Shown here: one piece after another, positions 54,207 through 63,430 of the stretch | How positions within the stretch are numbered: position 1 is the stretch's first letter | How the letters are laid out: each line of letters opens with the position of its first letter | The notes under the pieces: generated by a model | What the model saw: the letters and a program-made list of their open reading frames with translations, nothing else | The model's database searches: none | Told to the model about the DNA's origin: nothing | Made by a program: the position numbers and the translations under genes | Assembly (NCBI RefSeq): GCF_002797395.1 | Contig: NZ_KZ454943.1 | Location: 859,325 to 923,324 of the forward strand | From: Bacillus solitudinis | Lineage (GTDB): Bacteria > Bacillota > Bacilli > Bacillales > Bacillaceae_D | Direction: 5' to 3' | DNA: 64,000 bases

Positions 54207-54731
54207 TTATCTATCACGCATATTGGCTTGCAGTTTGACGTAATTTACAATTTTTTTAAACGGATAATAGATTAAAATCGCAAAGGCACCATTTAATACT
54301 GCTGTTGGAACTAAGCGCTGCTTGAAGAATAATTCACCAGCCATATCTGTAATTCCGATTATTTGAAAAAGCCCATATTGATAGCATTCAAATAAACAAA
54401 CCGCGGTAACAATTAATAATAGTTGCAATAGAATACTATCCTGAACTCTTTTATTCGTTAGTGCAAATAAGTAGCCGATTAAACCAAACCCAAACACATA
54501 TACGCCCAGTAACTCTGTGTAAATAACATCATAGAACATTCCATATATCAATCCATATATTACACTAGTATACCGACCCATATGGATGCCGATAAGGACA
54601 AGAATAACAATTAGAAAACGCGGGACGAAAATCAACTCTTGATTATAGTTATCTGGAATCACAAATTGAAAAAGTGTTCCCTCAATGACAAGGAATAACA
54701 ACATAATAAGCGCAATATACGTACGACTCAC
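54207..54731 (-). CDS. mreD: rod shape-determining protein MreD
   Basis: This 174-residue integral membrane protein has five helices and the typical HMGRYTSVIYGLIYGMFYD stretch. It is part of the elongasome with MreB and MreC. The GTG start follows the mreC stop, with GGAGG inside the end of mreC. Confidence 0.93.
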   Translation of the reverse strand: MSRTYIALIMLLFLVIEGTLFQFVIPDNYNQELIFVPRFLIVILVLIGIHMGRYTSVIYGLIYGMFYDVIYTELLGVYVFGFGLIGYLFALTNKRVQDSILLQLLLIVTAVCLFECYQYGLFQIIGITDMAGELFFKQRLVPTAVLNGAFAILIYYPFKKIVNYVKLQANMRDR

Positions 54732-55604
54732 TTATGAATCCTCCTCTAAAAGGGCCGGATCTAGTGTAGCACTAGATCGTTCAATAATATATACATAGTC
54801 CAAAGAAGTGAAATCAGCAGTTGGTTTTATGTATGCATTTTGAGTTAGACCATATTCGTCAGGCTCAACTTCAACAACTTCACCAATTAGAAGACCACTT
54901 GGGTAAACATCACCTAAACCAGACGTCGTGACCATTTGTTTCAATTCAATATCAGCTTCGATATCAAGCTTTCTCATAATTAACAAACCACGATCTGAAT
55001 CAAATCCCTCAATGAATCCTACCTCAGGTTCATCCATTAGAATTTGTGCAGATACTCGATTGGTTCTGTCATTATCGGAAAGAAGTTGAATAAATGATGT
55101 AAATTCACTGGTACGCTTTACTTTCCCGATTAATCCACCTTGTGAATCAATAACAGCCATATTAGATGAAATCCCGTGCTGGGCTCCTCTGTTTAATCCA
55201 ACATAGTCCTCCCATTGATCGGGACTACGATGAATCACAACAGCCGGACGAATTAAGTAATCATTTAAGCTTTCTTCTAACTCGAGCATTTCGCGCAACG
55301 TTTCATTTTCATTTTTTAACAGATTACGCTCAACAGATATTTGAGCGTATTCCTCTAGCCTAGTCTTTAGTAGTCGATTTTCTTCATAAATCTGCTTTAA
55401 ATCAACAGCATTCTCAAAGAAACCCGCTGCGAAATGAGCGGGTTTCATAAAGGCTGTTTGCACCCATCCAACGGCATCTCTTATGATTAGCTCGGGTCCT
55501 GTTATTCGTTGCCTCTCACTTAAAGAATAACCGATCAATGCCACCAAAATGATAATGCTGACGAGAAGAATAATTAACTTTTTATTTGAAAAAAAAGATG
55601 GCAT
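54732..55604 (-). CDS. mreC: rod shape-determining protein MreC
   Basis: This bitopic protein of about 290 residues has a membrane helix at about 8-28 (LIILLVSIIILVALIGYSL) and a coiled coil (about 65-100). An extracytoplasmic beta-rich domain follows (VVIHRSPDQWEDYVGLNRG, VIDSQGGLIGKV). It connects the cytoskeleton with peptidoglycan synthases. The ATG at 55604 with AGGTG upstream is preferred over a GTG nine bases earlier. It is between mreB and mreD. Confidence 0.94.
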   Translation of the reverse strand: MPSFFSNKKLIILLVSIIILVALIGYSLSERQRITGPELIIRDAVGWVQTAFMKPAHFAAGFFENAVDLKQIYEENRLLKTRLEEYAQISVERNLLKNENETLREMLELEESLNDYLIRPAVVIHRSPDQWEDYVGLNRGAQHGISSNMAVIDSQGGLIGKVKRTSEFTSFIQLLSDNDRTNRVSAQILMDEPEVGFIEGFDSDRGLLIMRKLDIEADIELKQMVTTSGLGDVYPSGLLIGEVVEVEPDEYGLTQNAYIKPTADFTSLDYVYIIERSSATLDPALLEEDS

Positions 55605-55617
55605 GCCAGACACCTAC

Positions 55618-56658
<1,041 letters not shown>

Positions 56659-56825
56659 CTATGTATCTCCCTTCAAGATGATCCGAAATCATAACCTTTA
56701 TTATATCGAATAATAACATAAAAACATAGCCTTAAGTTCCCCTTAAACGAAAATATACCTTTCGTTCGACAATATGATTATCCCTAACAAATCATACCAT
56801 AACTTTTTGGAATGTCACCTATCAA

Positions 56826-57521
56826 TCATGAACCGACATACCCTTGTTCCTTTAAACTAATAAATTTTCTATCTCCAATAATAACATGGTCCAAAAGCTC
56901 TACTCCAAGCACCTTTCCTGATTCATATAAACGCTTCGTTACCTCAATGTCTTCCCTACTCGGGCTAGGATCACCAGAAGGATGATTATGAAGGCAAATA
57001 AATGAGGCGGCTGAGCGACGAAATGCTTCTTTAAATACTTCGCGCGGATGGACTATGCTGGCGTTTAAACTCCCAATAAAAACCGTATGCCGATGAATCA
57101 CTTGGTTTTTTGTGTTAAGGTATAAGCACACGAAATGTTCTTGAGTTAAAAAGCGCATATCATCCATAACAAAGGTTGAAACATCCTCAGGGGAACGAAT
57201 AACGAAGCGCTCTTCTGTTTTCATACTATGAATTCTTCGTCCTAGTTCCATTGCTGCACATAATTCAACGGCCTTTGCTTCTCCGATTCCGTTAATCTCA
57301 CAAAGCTCTTCAATGGTTGCATCTTTTAATAAAGGGAGTCCGTCGAATTGAACGAGCACCCGCTGGGCGAGTTGAAGAACAGATTCTTTACGAGACCCTG
57401 AACGCAATATAATCGCTAGCACCTCTTGATTAGAGAGGGAACTCGCCCCGTCTTGTAATAATCGTTCACGGGGGCGCTCACGTAAGGGTACATCTCGAAT
57501 GAGGAGTGATTGTTGCGGCAA
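56826..57521 (-). CDS. radC: RadC/YsxA JAB-domain protein
   Basis: This 231-residue protein has a helix-hairpin-helix-like first part (ASSLSNQEVLAIILRSGSR and EINGIGEAKAVELCAAMELG) and a JAMM metalloprotease-like domain with FICLHNHPSGDPSPSREDI. RadC is conserved upstream of mreB, but its function is unsettled; a repair role was never firmly shown. A TTG at 57521 with AAAGGAGAG seven bases upstream gives MPQQSLLIRDVP. A longer ATG version has no site. Confidence 0.9.
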   Translation of the reverse strand: MPQQSLLIRDVPLRERPRERLLQDGASSLSNQEVLAIILRSGSRKESVLQLAQRVLVQFDGLPLLKDATIEELCEINGIGEAKAVELCAAMELGRRIHSMKTEERFVIRSPEDVSTFVMDDMRFLTQEHFVCLYLNTKNQVIHRHTVFIGSLNASIVHPREVFKEAFRRSAASFICLHNHPSGDPSPSREDIEVTKRLYESGKVLGVELLDHVIIGDRKFISLKEQGYVGS

Positions 57522-57587
57522 TTTTTTTCTCTCCTTTCTAACGTGTACATGTTTAAGGAATTTCATGTAGTTTCATGGGGAATTTTC

Positions 57588-58166
57588 TTAGCTTTTAAGT
57601 TGAGGATGAATATCAAACTGTGTTAAAGCTCTCATGGTTTCTGCGAGAGGAAGACCGACCACTGTAAAATAGTCACCTGAAATTTCTTTTACTAAATAAG
57701 CTCCAAATCCTTGAATTCCATAGCCACCTGCTTTGTCGAAAGGCTCTTTGCTACGAATGTACAGATCGATTTCCTTAGTAGAAAGGTCATATAGGGTCAC
57801 GTCGGTATTTTGATAGTAGGTCATTGTCTTTTCTTTTGAGAGAATTGAAACACCAGTAAAAACCTGATGAACACGACCAGAAAGCATAGATAACATCTTT
57901 CTAGCTTCCTGCTCATTTTCTGGCTTTCCTAGTATTTCTCCATCACACACAACAATAGTGTCTGAACCGAGGACGATGGCAGAGGGATGTCTAGACAATA
58001 CGTCTTCTGCTTTTTGAAAAGCAAGTTGTTCGACCACTTGACTTGGCGTATAAGCTGGGTTTACAAATTCATTGACTTGACTTGGTTCAACAGTAAAGGA
58101 ATATAATGCTTGTTGTAGGAGTTCTTTTCGCCTCGGGGAACCTGAGGCTAAAATGAAAGGTTTCAT
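57588..58166 (-). CDS. maf: Maf nucleotide pyrophosphatase
   Basis: This 192-residue Maf/Ham1-fold protein has ASGSPRRKELL at the start, VLGSDTIVVCDGEILGKP and YFTVVGLPLAET. Maf hydrolyses nucleoside triphosphates, including modified or non-canonical ones, and inhibits septation when overproduced. GAGGTG precedes the ATG. It lies upstream of radC and mreB as in B. subtilis, but away from spoIIB. Confidence 0.94.
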   Translation of the reverse strand: MKPFILASGSPRRKELLQQALYSFTVEPSQVNEFVNPAYTPSQVVEQLAFQKAEDVLSRHPSAIVLGSDTIVVCDGEILGKPENEQEARKMLSMLSGRVHQVFTGVSILSKEKTMTYYQNTDVTLYDLSTKEIDLYIRSKEPFDKAGGYGIQGFGAYLVKEISGDYFTVVGLPLAETMRALTQFDIHPQLKS

Positions 58167-58287
58167 GAAGGGACACCTCGCTCATAAGATTTTCTCTTAT
58201 TGTACAAGGTTAGTAACAGAATACCAAATTTTTCTTTTTTAAACAATATAAGATTCTACTAACTTATTATGTCGTTCAAAACATAAC

Positions 58288-58320
58288 AGTCCCCTGTATC
58301 TAAAATAAATTCAGGGGACT
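58288..58320 (-). terminator. terminator of the solute-binding protein gene
   Basis: On the minus strand AGTCCCCTG and CAGGGGACT form a nine-base stem with a 15-base loop after the stop, with moderately T-rich sequence behind it. Confidence 0.7.
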
Positions 58321-58336
58321 TGCTAAGGGACCGAAT

Positions 58337-59665
58337 TTAATTTGAAAGGATTTGTTCGGCTTCCTCTCTAAATTGTTGCGTGGCTTCTTCTGGTGTAGCC
58401 CGCCCATATTTAATAAGCTCGATGGCTCTCATAAATGCTGATCGCACTTCATTTTCTCCGGGAGGTGGGAGAGCATCCATCGGTCTTGAAAACTCGGCTA
58501 ACTCCTCTAAATATTTGAATTGTTTTTGCGTATCAACCTCTAGCATATCGTAAATATGATTTCTCACGACAGAGGAAATTGGAACACCTCTTTCACCAGC
58601 TAAAATTTCATTTGCTTCTAAATCATTTGTAAAGTAGTTGATAAATAACGCTGCCGCTTCTTTGTGCTTAGAGTTTGCGTTTATAGAGAAGGCCTGACTC
58701 GGTTGAATCCATTGACCTGGAATTCCTCCTTCCAAGGAAGGTAAAATCGCAAGCCCAAGAGGATCATCCGTACCAGATGCGACCCCTACGATTTGATTGC
58801 TACCTGCTAATTGAAGAGCAACACTTCCATGTGTTATTAAAGAATTTGCTAAATCTAAATGCTCAAGGACAAGGTCCTGTGGAGGAATATTGCCACTAGC
58901 AAGCAAGTCTTTCGTTAAAGCAAAATAATCAATAAGTACTTGGTCATCAAATCCTAAACCAGAACCTTCTTCGTTAAAAAAAGTTTGGGAATGTTGACGC
59001 ACAAAAACATTGAATGATTCATAATCAGCGTTAAAAAGATCATAACCATAAAAGGCCTCGCCTAATTCAGCCTTTACTTTTAAAAGTTCTTCTTTTAAAT
59101 CCTCGTACGTATATCCTGGTACAAGGTCTATGTCAAAATCCTCATACATTTTCTCATTGTAAACAGCTCCTAATGCCCCAGCTCCTAGTGATATGCCTAA
59201 CAAGCGTTCATCAATGATATTACCATCTAAATAAATGTCATCCACATTATCTAAATTAATTTGTCCTGATTGTACATATGGAGTTAAATCTTCCAAAAGA
59301 CCTGCTGCATCGTACTCGTTTAGCTTTGTATACGCAGTTTGAAATACATCAGGTAGATTATTTCCTGCCGTTTGGGTGTTTAGTTTCTCCCAATAACCAT
59401 CCCACCCTGTGAATTCAGGTTCTATTTTGATATGAGGATATTGTTCTTCAAATAAATCAATGACCTCAAGTGTTAAATCATGCCTTCCTTTTGATCCCCA
59501 CCAAGCAACTCTTAACTTGATTTCTTCCTCTTCCTCACTTGTCGCGGTTGTTCCTCCTTCAAGTTCGCTACTTGTCTCCGTTGCTCCTTTATCTGAATTA
59601 CAAGCTACTAAGACAATAGATAAGACAAAGATAAAAATTATGCTGAACCATAATTTTTTGAACAT
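58337..59665 (-). CDS. ABC transporter extracellular solute-binding lipoprotein (family 1)
   Basis: This 442-residue lipoprotein has the signal WFSIIFIFVLSIVLVAC and lipobox Cys, an acidic Thr/Ser/Glu linker, and a carbohydrate-type solute-binding fold (LRVAWWGSKGRHDLT, YPHIKIEPEFTGWDGYWEKL, FYGYDLFNADYES). It probably binds an oligosaccharide or related solute. No permease or ATPase genes are nearby, so it is an orphan that may use transport subunits encoded elsewhere. It lies 12 bases after the CocE-like gene, hence cotranscribed. GAGGAGAGG precedes the ATG. Confidence 0.88.
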   Translation of the reverse strand: MFKKLWFSIIFIFVLSIVLVACNSDKGATETSSELEGGTTATSEEEEEIKLRVAWWGSKGRHDLTLEVIDLFEEQYPHIKIEPEFTGWDGYWEKLNTQTAGNNLPDVFQTAYTKLNEYDAAGLLEDLTPYVQSGQINLDNVDDIYLDGNIIDERLLGISLGAGALGAVYNEKMYEDFDIDLVPGYTYEDLKEELLKVKAELGEAFYGYDLFNADYESFNVFVRQHSQTFFNEEGSGLGFDDQVLIDYFALTKDLLASGNIPPQDLVLEHLDLANSLITHGSVALQLAGSNQIVGVASGTDDPLGLAILPSLEGGIPGQWIQPSQAFSINANSKHKEAAALFINYFTNDLEANEILAGERGVPISSVVRNHIYDMLEVDTQKQFKYLEELAEFSRPMDALPPPGENEVRSAFMRAIELIKYGRATPEEATQQFREEAEQILSN

Positions 59666-59677
59666 ATATACCTCTCC

Positions 59678-61408
59678 TCACGTTTCGTTTATAATTGGTA
59701 AAATAATTCGACTTGGAAACTGTTGATTATGAAATATACAGTTTTTTGCAACAATAGTATCACTGTTTTGTTCTTCAGCAATTACTCCACCCGTATTTGT
59801 ATTAGCATCAAATTTAGGGAAATTACTACTTGAGATTTCTACTCGAATTTGATGACCTGCTTTAAAAAGATTAGCTGTGGCACCGACGTCAATCTGAAAT
59901 TCATACGTTTGATTGGGAACTAGCAGTTTCTCTTTCTCAAAAGAATTTCTATATCTACCACGGATAATCCCTTCAGTTAGAATAAATGCTCTTTGATCTG
60001 GGTGAACATCAACTAATTTCACAGTGAAATCGGTATCCTTTGCTGATGATGAAGCATAAATTATTGCTTTTACAGCTCCAATTACTTCTAAAGAACTTTC
60101 TAGAACCTCCGTAGTATAACAAAGAACATCATGCCTCTGTTCAACTACTCTTTGGTCACGGGGCCCAGCATTAGTCGGAACTTTTGCCCCAGGTAGAAAT
60201 GTCTGCCCTCCGATAGTTGGGACTGGATTATTTGGATCAAATAAATAAGTATCCTCTCGTTCTACAACAGGCTTAACTCTACTAAGCTTTCCGTCTCCCT
60301 CTAGGGTATTTGCTTGACCTTGACTATGAAAGTAAAAAGGAATATACGTCGTTTTAGGAAGTGGCCATTGGGTAGAATATTTCCAGGCGCCCGCCCCCAT
60401 ATCAAATATTTCAACAGAAGGTTTATTTAATAATAATTCGGAATCTCCTTTTAGGTAACAATCAAAAAATTCAATTATTTTCCCGCATAAGTCAATTGAA
60501 GTGGCTGAAGATTTGCTTCCAAAATCTTTTTCAGGATAGACCCCCCACAATGGTGAATGAGCCCACGGACCAATGAGTAGCTTATTTCTCGAATTTGTAA
60601 AGTCTTCTGTTTTCTTTGAAAACCTATTATAGCCATCTAATGTCCCCCGAATAAAAACATCATACCAACCTCCAATATGATATATTGGCAAATCAATTGA
60701 TTTTTTTAGAGGTTCATAGAGTTTCTTCCAATACTCATCATATTGAGGATGAGATAGCCATTCGTCATACCAATTTATCTCCTTCATCATCTGTAAGTTT
60801 TTTAAAGGACGTGTCTTATATAATTCCTCAATTTGTTCCGTTGCACAAATAACCGTGTCAATGGCTTCTTCAGAACACTCACTACTTTTCGTCAAATAGT
60901 TTGGTGCCAACCCTAGAGTCCAAAGAAGAGAAAATCCTAATTCAAACGCACCCCCGTTGTACACCCAACCATGATAAAAATCTAAAGAAGTAGCAACAGG
61001 AACCAACGCTTTTAAATGGGGTGGTTTTTCACTCACTGCTAACCATTGCAAAGCTCCAACATAAGAAACGCCATACATGCCCACATTACCATTTGACCAG
61101 GGTTGCTGGGCTATCCATTCTACAGTGTCATATCCATCCTTTGCTTCGGAATGAAAGGGTTTAAACTCACCTTTTGAAGAAAATCGACCACGTGAATCTT
61201 GAATGACAACAACATAACCGTCTTGTACAGCTCTTAGAGGATCGACTATGTTGCCGACTATGTTACTTTCGTCTTTGTTGTAAGGTAAACGTTGCAACAA
61301 AGTTGGTGATGGTTTCATGTCTTCAAGTTGATAAATATCTGTACGTAAACTAATACCATCTCTCATTGCAACACTTACATTTTTAGAAATTATGATTTTC
61401 CCTATCAC
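59678..61408 (-). CDS. CocE/NonD family alpha/beta hydrolase
   Basis: This hydrolase of about 576 residues has an N-terminal X-Pro dipeptidyl-peptidase/cocaine esterase-type catalytic domain with the nucleophile elbow GMYGVSYVG. A C-terminal galactose-binding jelly roll ends with GHQIRVEISSSNFPKFD. It could hydrolyse esters, acylated compounds or X-Pro peptides; the natural substrate cannot be told. There is no signal peptide, so it acts in the cytoplasm. The GTG at 61408 has AAAGGGG close upstream; longer frames up to 61486 overlap the promoter region. Confidence 0.85.
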   Translation of the reverse strand: MIGKIIISKNVSVAMRDGISLRTDIYQLEDMKPSPTLLQRLPYNKDESNIVGNIVDPLRAVQDGYVVVIQDSRGRFSSKGEFKPFHSEAKDGYDTVEWIAQQPWSNGNVGMYGVSYVGALQWLAVSEKPPHLKALVPVATSLDFYHGWVYNGGAFELGFSLLWTLGLAPNYLTKSSECSEEAIDTVICATEQIEELYKTRPLKNLQMMKEINWYDEWLSHPQYDEYWKKLYEPLKKSIDLPIYHIGGWYDVFIRGTLDGYNRFSKKTEDFTNSRNKLLIGPWAHSPLWGVYPEKDFGSKSSATSIDLCGKIIEFFDCYLKGDSELLLNKPSVEIFDMGAGAWKYSTQWPLPKTTYIPFYFHSQGQANTLEGDGKLSRVKPVVEREDTYLFDPNNPVPTIGGQTFLPGAKVPTNAGPRDQRVVEQRHDVLCYTTEVLESSLEVIGAVKAIIYASSSAKDTDFTVKLVDVHPDQRAFILTEGIIRGRYRNSFEKEKLLVPNQTYEFQIDVGATANLFKAGHQIRVEISSSNFPKFDANTNTGGVIAEEQNSDTIVAKNCIFHNQQFPSRIILPIINET

Positions 61409-61502
61409 TACCCCCCCTTTCTCATCCGAGTTTAATTGTGATTTATTTTTCTCAATTAATTTATGTTTATCGTAATGAAATTTCAAAAAAAAGTCAACAA
61501 TA

Positions 61503-61520
61503 ATTCGAAAGCGCTTTATT
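61503..61520. promoter_or_regulatory. candidate CcpA cre site between cocE and rrf2-like genes
   Basis: TTCGAAAGCGCTTTATTG contains the AAAGCGCTTT core of catabolite-responsive elements (consensus TGNAANCGNTNNCA). It lies between two divergent genes, near a TTGACT -35-like hexamer for the hydrolase gene. Two consensus positions differ. Confidence 0.5.
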
Positions 61521-61609
61521 GGTTTTTTTATCTATAATTAAAACTTGCAATTCATTCAAAACCATCGTTTATAATAGAGGAAGGTAGAAAAGCTATAGGG
61601 GGGATTTCT

Positions 61610-62041
61610 GTGCAACTTGTAGCCCAGACTGGAGATTTAGGACCAAGTTGGTTTCATGTGTCTTTGCGTGCCTTAGTTTTATTAGCTGGGTCTGAAGATC
61701 GAATGAAAAGCAATGTTGTAGCAAGTAAGCTCGGGGCGGACCCTACATTTGTTAGAAAGATATTATCAAAACTCTCAAAAGTAGGAATCGTTATATCAAA
61801 AGGAGGAAGAGAAGGTGGTTACACGTTAGGAAAGCACAGCGATTCTATACGGGTTGGGGAAATATACAGAATTCTTAGTTCAGATAATTATACAAATCCT
61901 ATAGCCGTTAGACCTACGGGTGTAGAACCTTTTATTTCAGAGCTAATCTCTAGCGCAGAAACCCAATTTCAATCAGTGTTGGATTCTTATACATTATCTG
62001 ACCTAGTTCAACACGCCTACCCCATTTATTTAAAACGGTAA
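61610..62041 (+). CDS. Rrf2-family transcription regulator without Fe-S cysteines
   Basis: This 143-residue winged-helix protein has SLRALVLLAGSEDRMKSNVVASKL, DPTFVRKILSKLSKVGIV and SKGGREGGYTLGK of the Rrf2 family. The whole protein has no Cys, so it cannot bind the Fe-S cluster seen in IscR or NsrR. It is more like CymR or YwnA and may sense a small molecule through other residues. It is divergent from the hydrolase/binding protein genes and is their likely regulator. The GTG start has AGGGGGG upstream. Confidence 0.87.
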   Translation: MQLVAQTGDLGPSWFHVSLRALVLLAGSEDRMKSNVVASKLGADPTFVRKILSKLSKVGIVISKGGREGGYTLGKHSDSIRVGEIYRILSSDNYTNPIAVRPTGVEPFISELISSAETQFQSVLDSYTLSDLVQHAYPIYLKR

Positions 62042-62055
62042 AAAGATATAAACAA

Positions 62056-62082
62056 AAACTCGACCACTAAAGGTCGAGTTAT
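62056..62082. terminator. bidirectional terminator after the Rrf2-like gene and spoIIB
   Basis: AACTCGACC and GGTCGAGTT form a perfect nine-base stem with a five-base loop at the junction of two converging genes, including the end of spoIIB. Confidence 0.85.
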
Positions 62083-63119
62083 TCCCACTCGCTCAGTAAA
62101 AGTTCGTAATTCACTAATGCATGAAGCAGTTCTTGTTGCGTGACCCAGAGCTGTTGCTTGTCTTCAGTCTGTACGTAATTTTCTAAGCCTTGTCCAGCTT
62201 TGACAAGGGCATCTCCCATCGCCAGTGCATGTGGTTGACCAGAGCTTGGTAACGTGCTAAAAGCCCGGTCTCGCTTTCCTTGCAACAGCGACAACTGCTC
62301 CTCAATCACGTTCACTTGATTATCAGTTATAATCGCACCATCTCTTGTCAGACCATCAACAGATAACTGCATCATCTCTTTAAAGCTGTGTGACGCATCA
62401 AAAAACCAGTTTGTCACATCTGTCTCTATATCTTCAATGGTAATTCCTTCAACGCGATAAGATTTTAGATACGTTTCTTGGTTATATCCTTCATATAATT
62501 TACTAATTGCTGTGGATTGAGCCCGATCCCCACCAATACCGATAAACATGTAAATCGGGTCCGTTGATTTCGTTAATACCGCTGCGAGACCCTTCTTATG
62601 GATATTCGAAGCAATTAGCTCACCTTTTTCCTGCGATGAAAATGCTCCACCCTGTACAACATCAACAGCAAGAGTCGGTAATCCGACCGCCCCATCACCG
62701 AAGGCTGGAATGGTTGACGCTGTTGTCGAACCTGCCTCAATACTCTGCTGATCACCGCCAGTAAACACCGTTAGAACCATAAAACCAAAGCTAATTCCAA
62801 CGATAATTGCAGAAAATATCGCCATCACGAGCATCGTTGGAAATGAGCGCTTCGCCTCATAGTTTCTAGTTTTTTTCTTTCGCTTATATGGTATCTTCGG
62901 TGCCTTTTCTCGGTTTCCATCATCCCAAAAGGGTTGTCCTCTTTTCTTTCGTTCTTCTTGAATTGCATTAAAATTAATAACCTTATCTGGTTGAGGTACA
63001 AATTCTCGATCACTCTCTGACGTTTCGTCACGTGCTGCAACAATCTCATCATAGAATTCATGTACGTTCTGCTCTTTACCGTTTAGACGAATCGAAATTT
63101 TCCGTTGCTCACGTTCCAT
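62079..63119 (-). CDS. spoIIB: sporulation protein SpoIIB (SPOR-like)
   Basis: This 346-residue protein has a charged cytoplasmic part (about 1-95, including KRKKKTRN), one membrane helix (about 100-122, FPTMLVMAIFSAIIVGISFG) and an extracytoplasmic region. The latter has a SPOR-like beta-rich domain (VDVVQGGAFSSQEKGELIA, YMFIGIGGDRAQ). SpoIIB localises septal peptidoglycan hydrolysis during engulfment. Its place near maf matches B. subtilis. The ATG at 63119 has AAGGGGTG six bases upstream. Confidence 0.85.
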   Translation of the reverse strand: MEREQRKISIRLNGKEQNVHEFYDEIVAARDETSESDREFVPQPDKVINFNAIQEERKKRGQPFWDDGNREKAPKIPYKRKKKTRNYEAKRSFPTMLVMAIFSAIIVGISFGFMVLTVFTGGDQQSIEAGSTTASTIPAFGDGAVGLPTLAVDVVQGGAFSSQEKGELIASNIHKKGLAAVLTKSTDPIYMFIGIGGDRAQSTAISKLYEGYNQETYLKSYRVEGITIEDIETDVTNWFFDASHSFKEMMQLSVDGLTRDGAIITDNQVNVIEEQLSLLQGKRDRAFSTLPSSGQPHALAMGDALVKAGQGLENYVQTEDKQQLWVTQQELLHALVNYELLLSEWE

Positions 63120-63227
63120 ATCAAGCACCCCTTTTCGTAAGCTTGTTTACTCTATTCTATTAGAGTGTGGCAATTGATAGAACTAGTTTAACTTATTTTT
63201 CATAGATCAAGAAAGAACAAGTACATT

Positions 63228-63400
63228 TATCCCAGTGCACTGAAAAAGGTACGGTTTTCACCTTTTCAATGCCTTTAAGAAATGAGAGGAACCGTTACTT
63301 TGTCTTAAGCATGCTATGAGGGGGTTTCTCGCAGCATGCGCGCAACGTGTGGAGCCATTGCTGTTTCTCGAATCTGCTAAATGGGACTTTTTCAGTGGCC
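63228..63400. repeat. dispersed family B repeat with GGCCACTG-type hairpin arms
   Basis: Positions 63283-63320 (GAGAGGAACCGTTACTTTGT, then CTTAAGCATGCTATGAGG) match 19196-19233 with four mismatches. Positions 63331-63400 (GCATGCGCGCAACGTGTGGA on) match 19337-19403 in order and spacing. The left edge has CACTGAAAAAGGTACGGTTTTCACCTTTTCA, like the CACTGAAAAAGG hairpin at 19238. It lies in the 310-base gap upstream of spoIIB and after pilC. Confidence 0.75.
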
Positions 63401-63430
63401 CTTATTTATTCCTTGCTCTTTAGAATTACG

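Noticed and set aside
61409-61486. Upstream TTG start for the CocE-like hydrolase
   Set aside because: It lies in the promoter-like AT-rich region without a ribosome binding site; the GTG at 61408 has AAAGGGG upstream.
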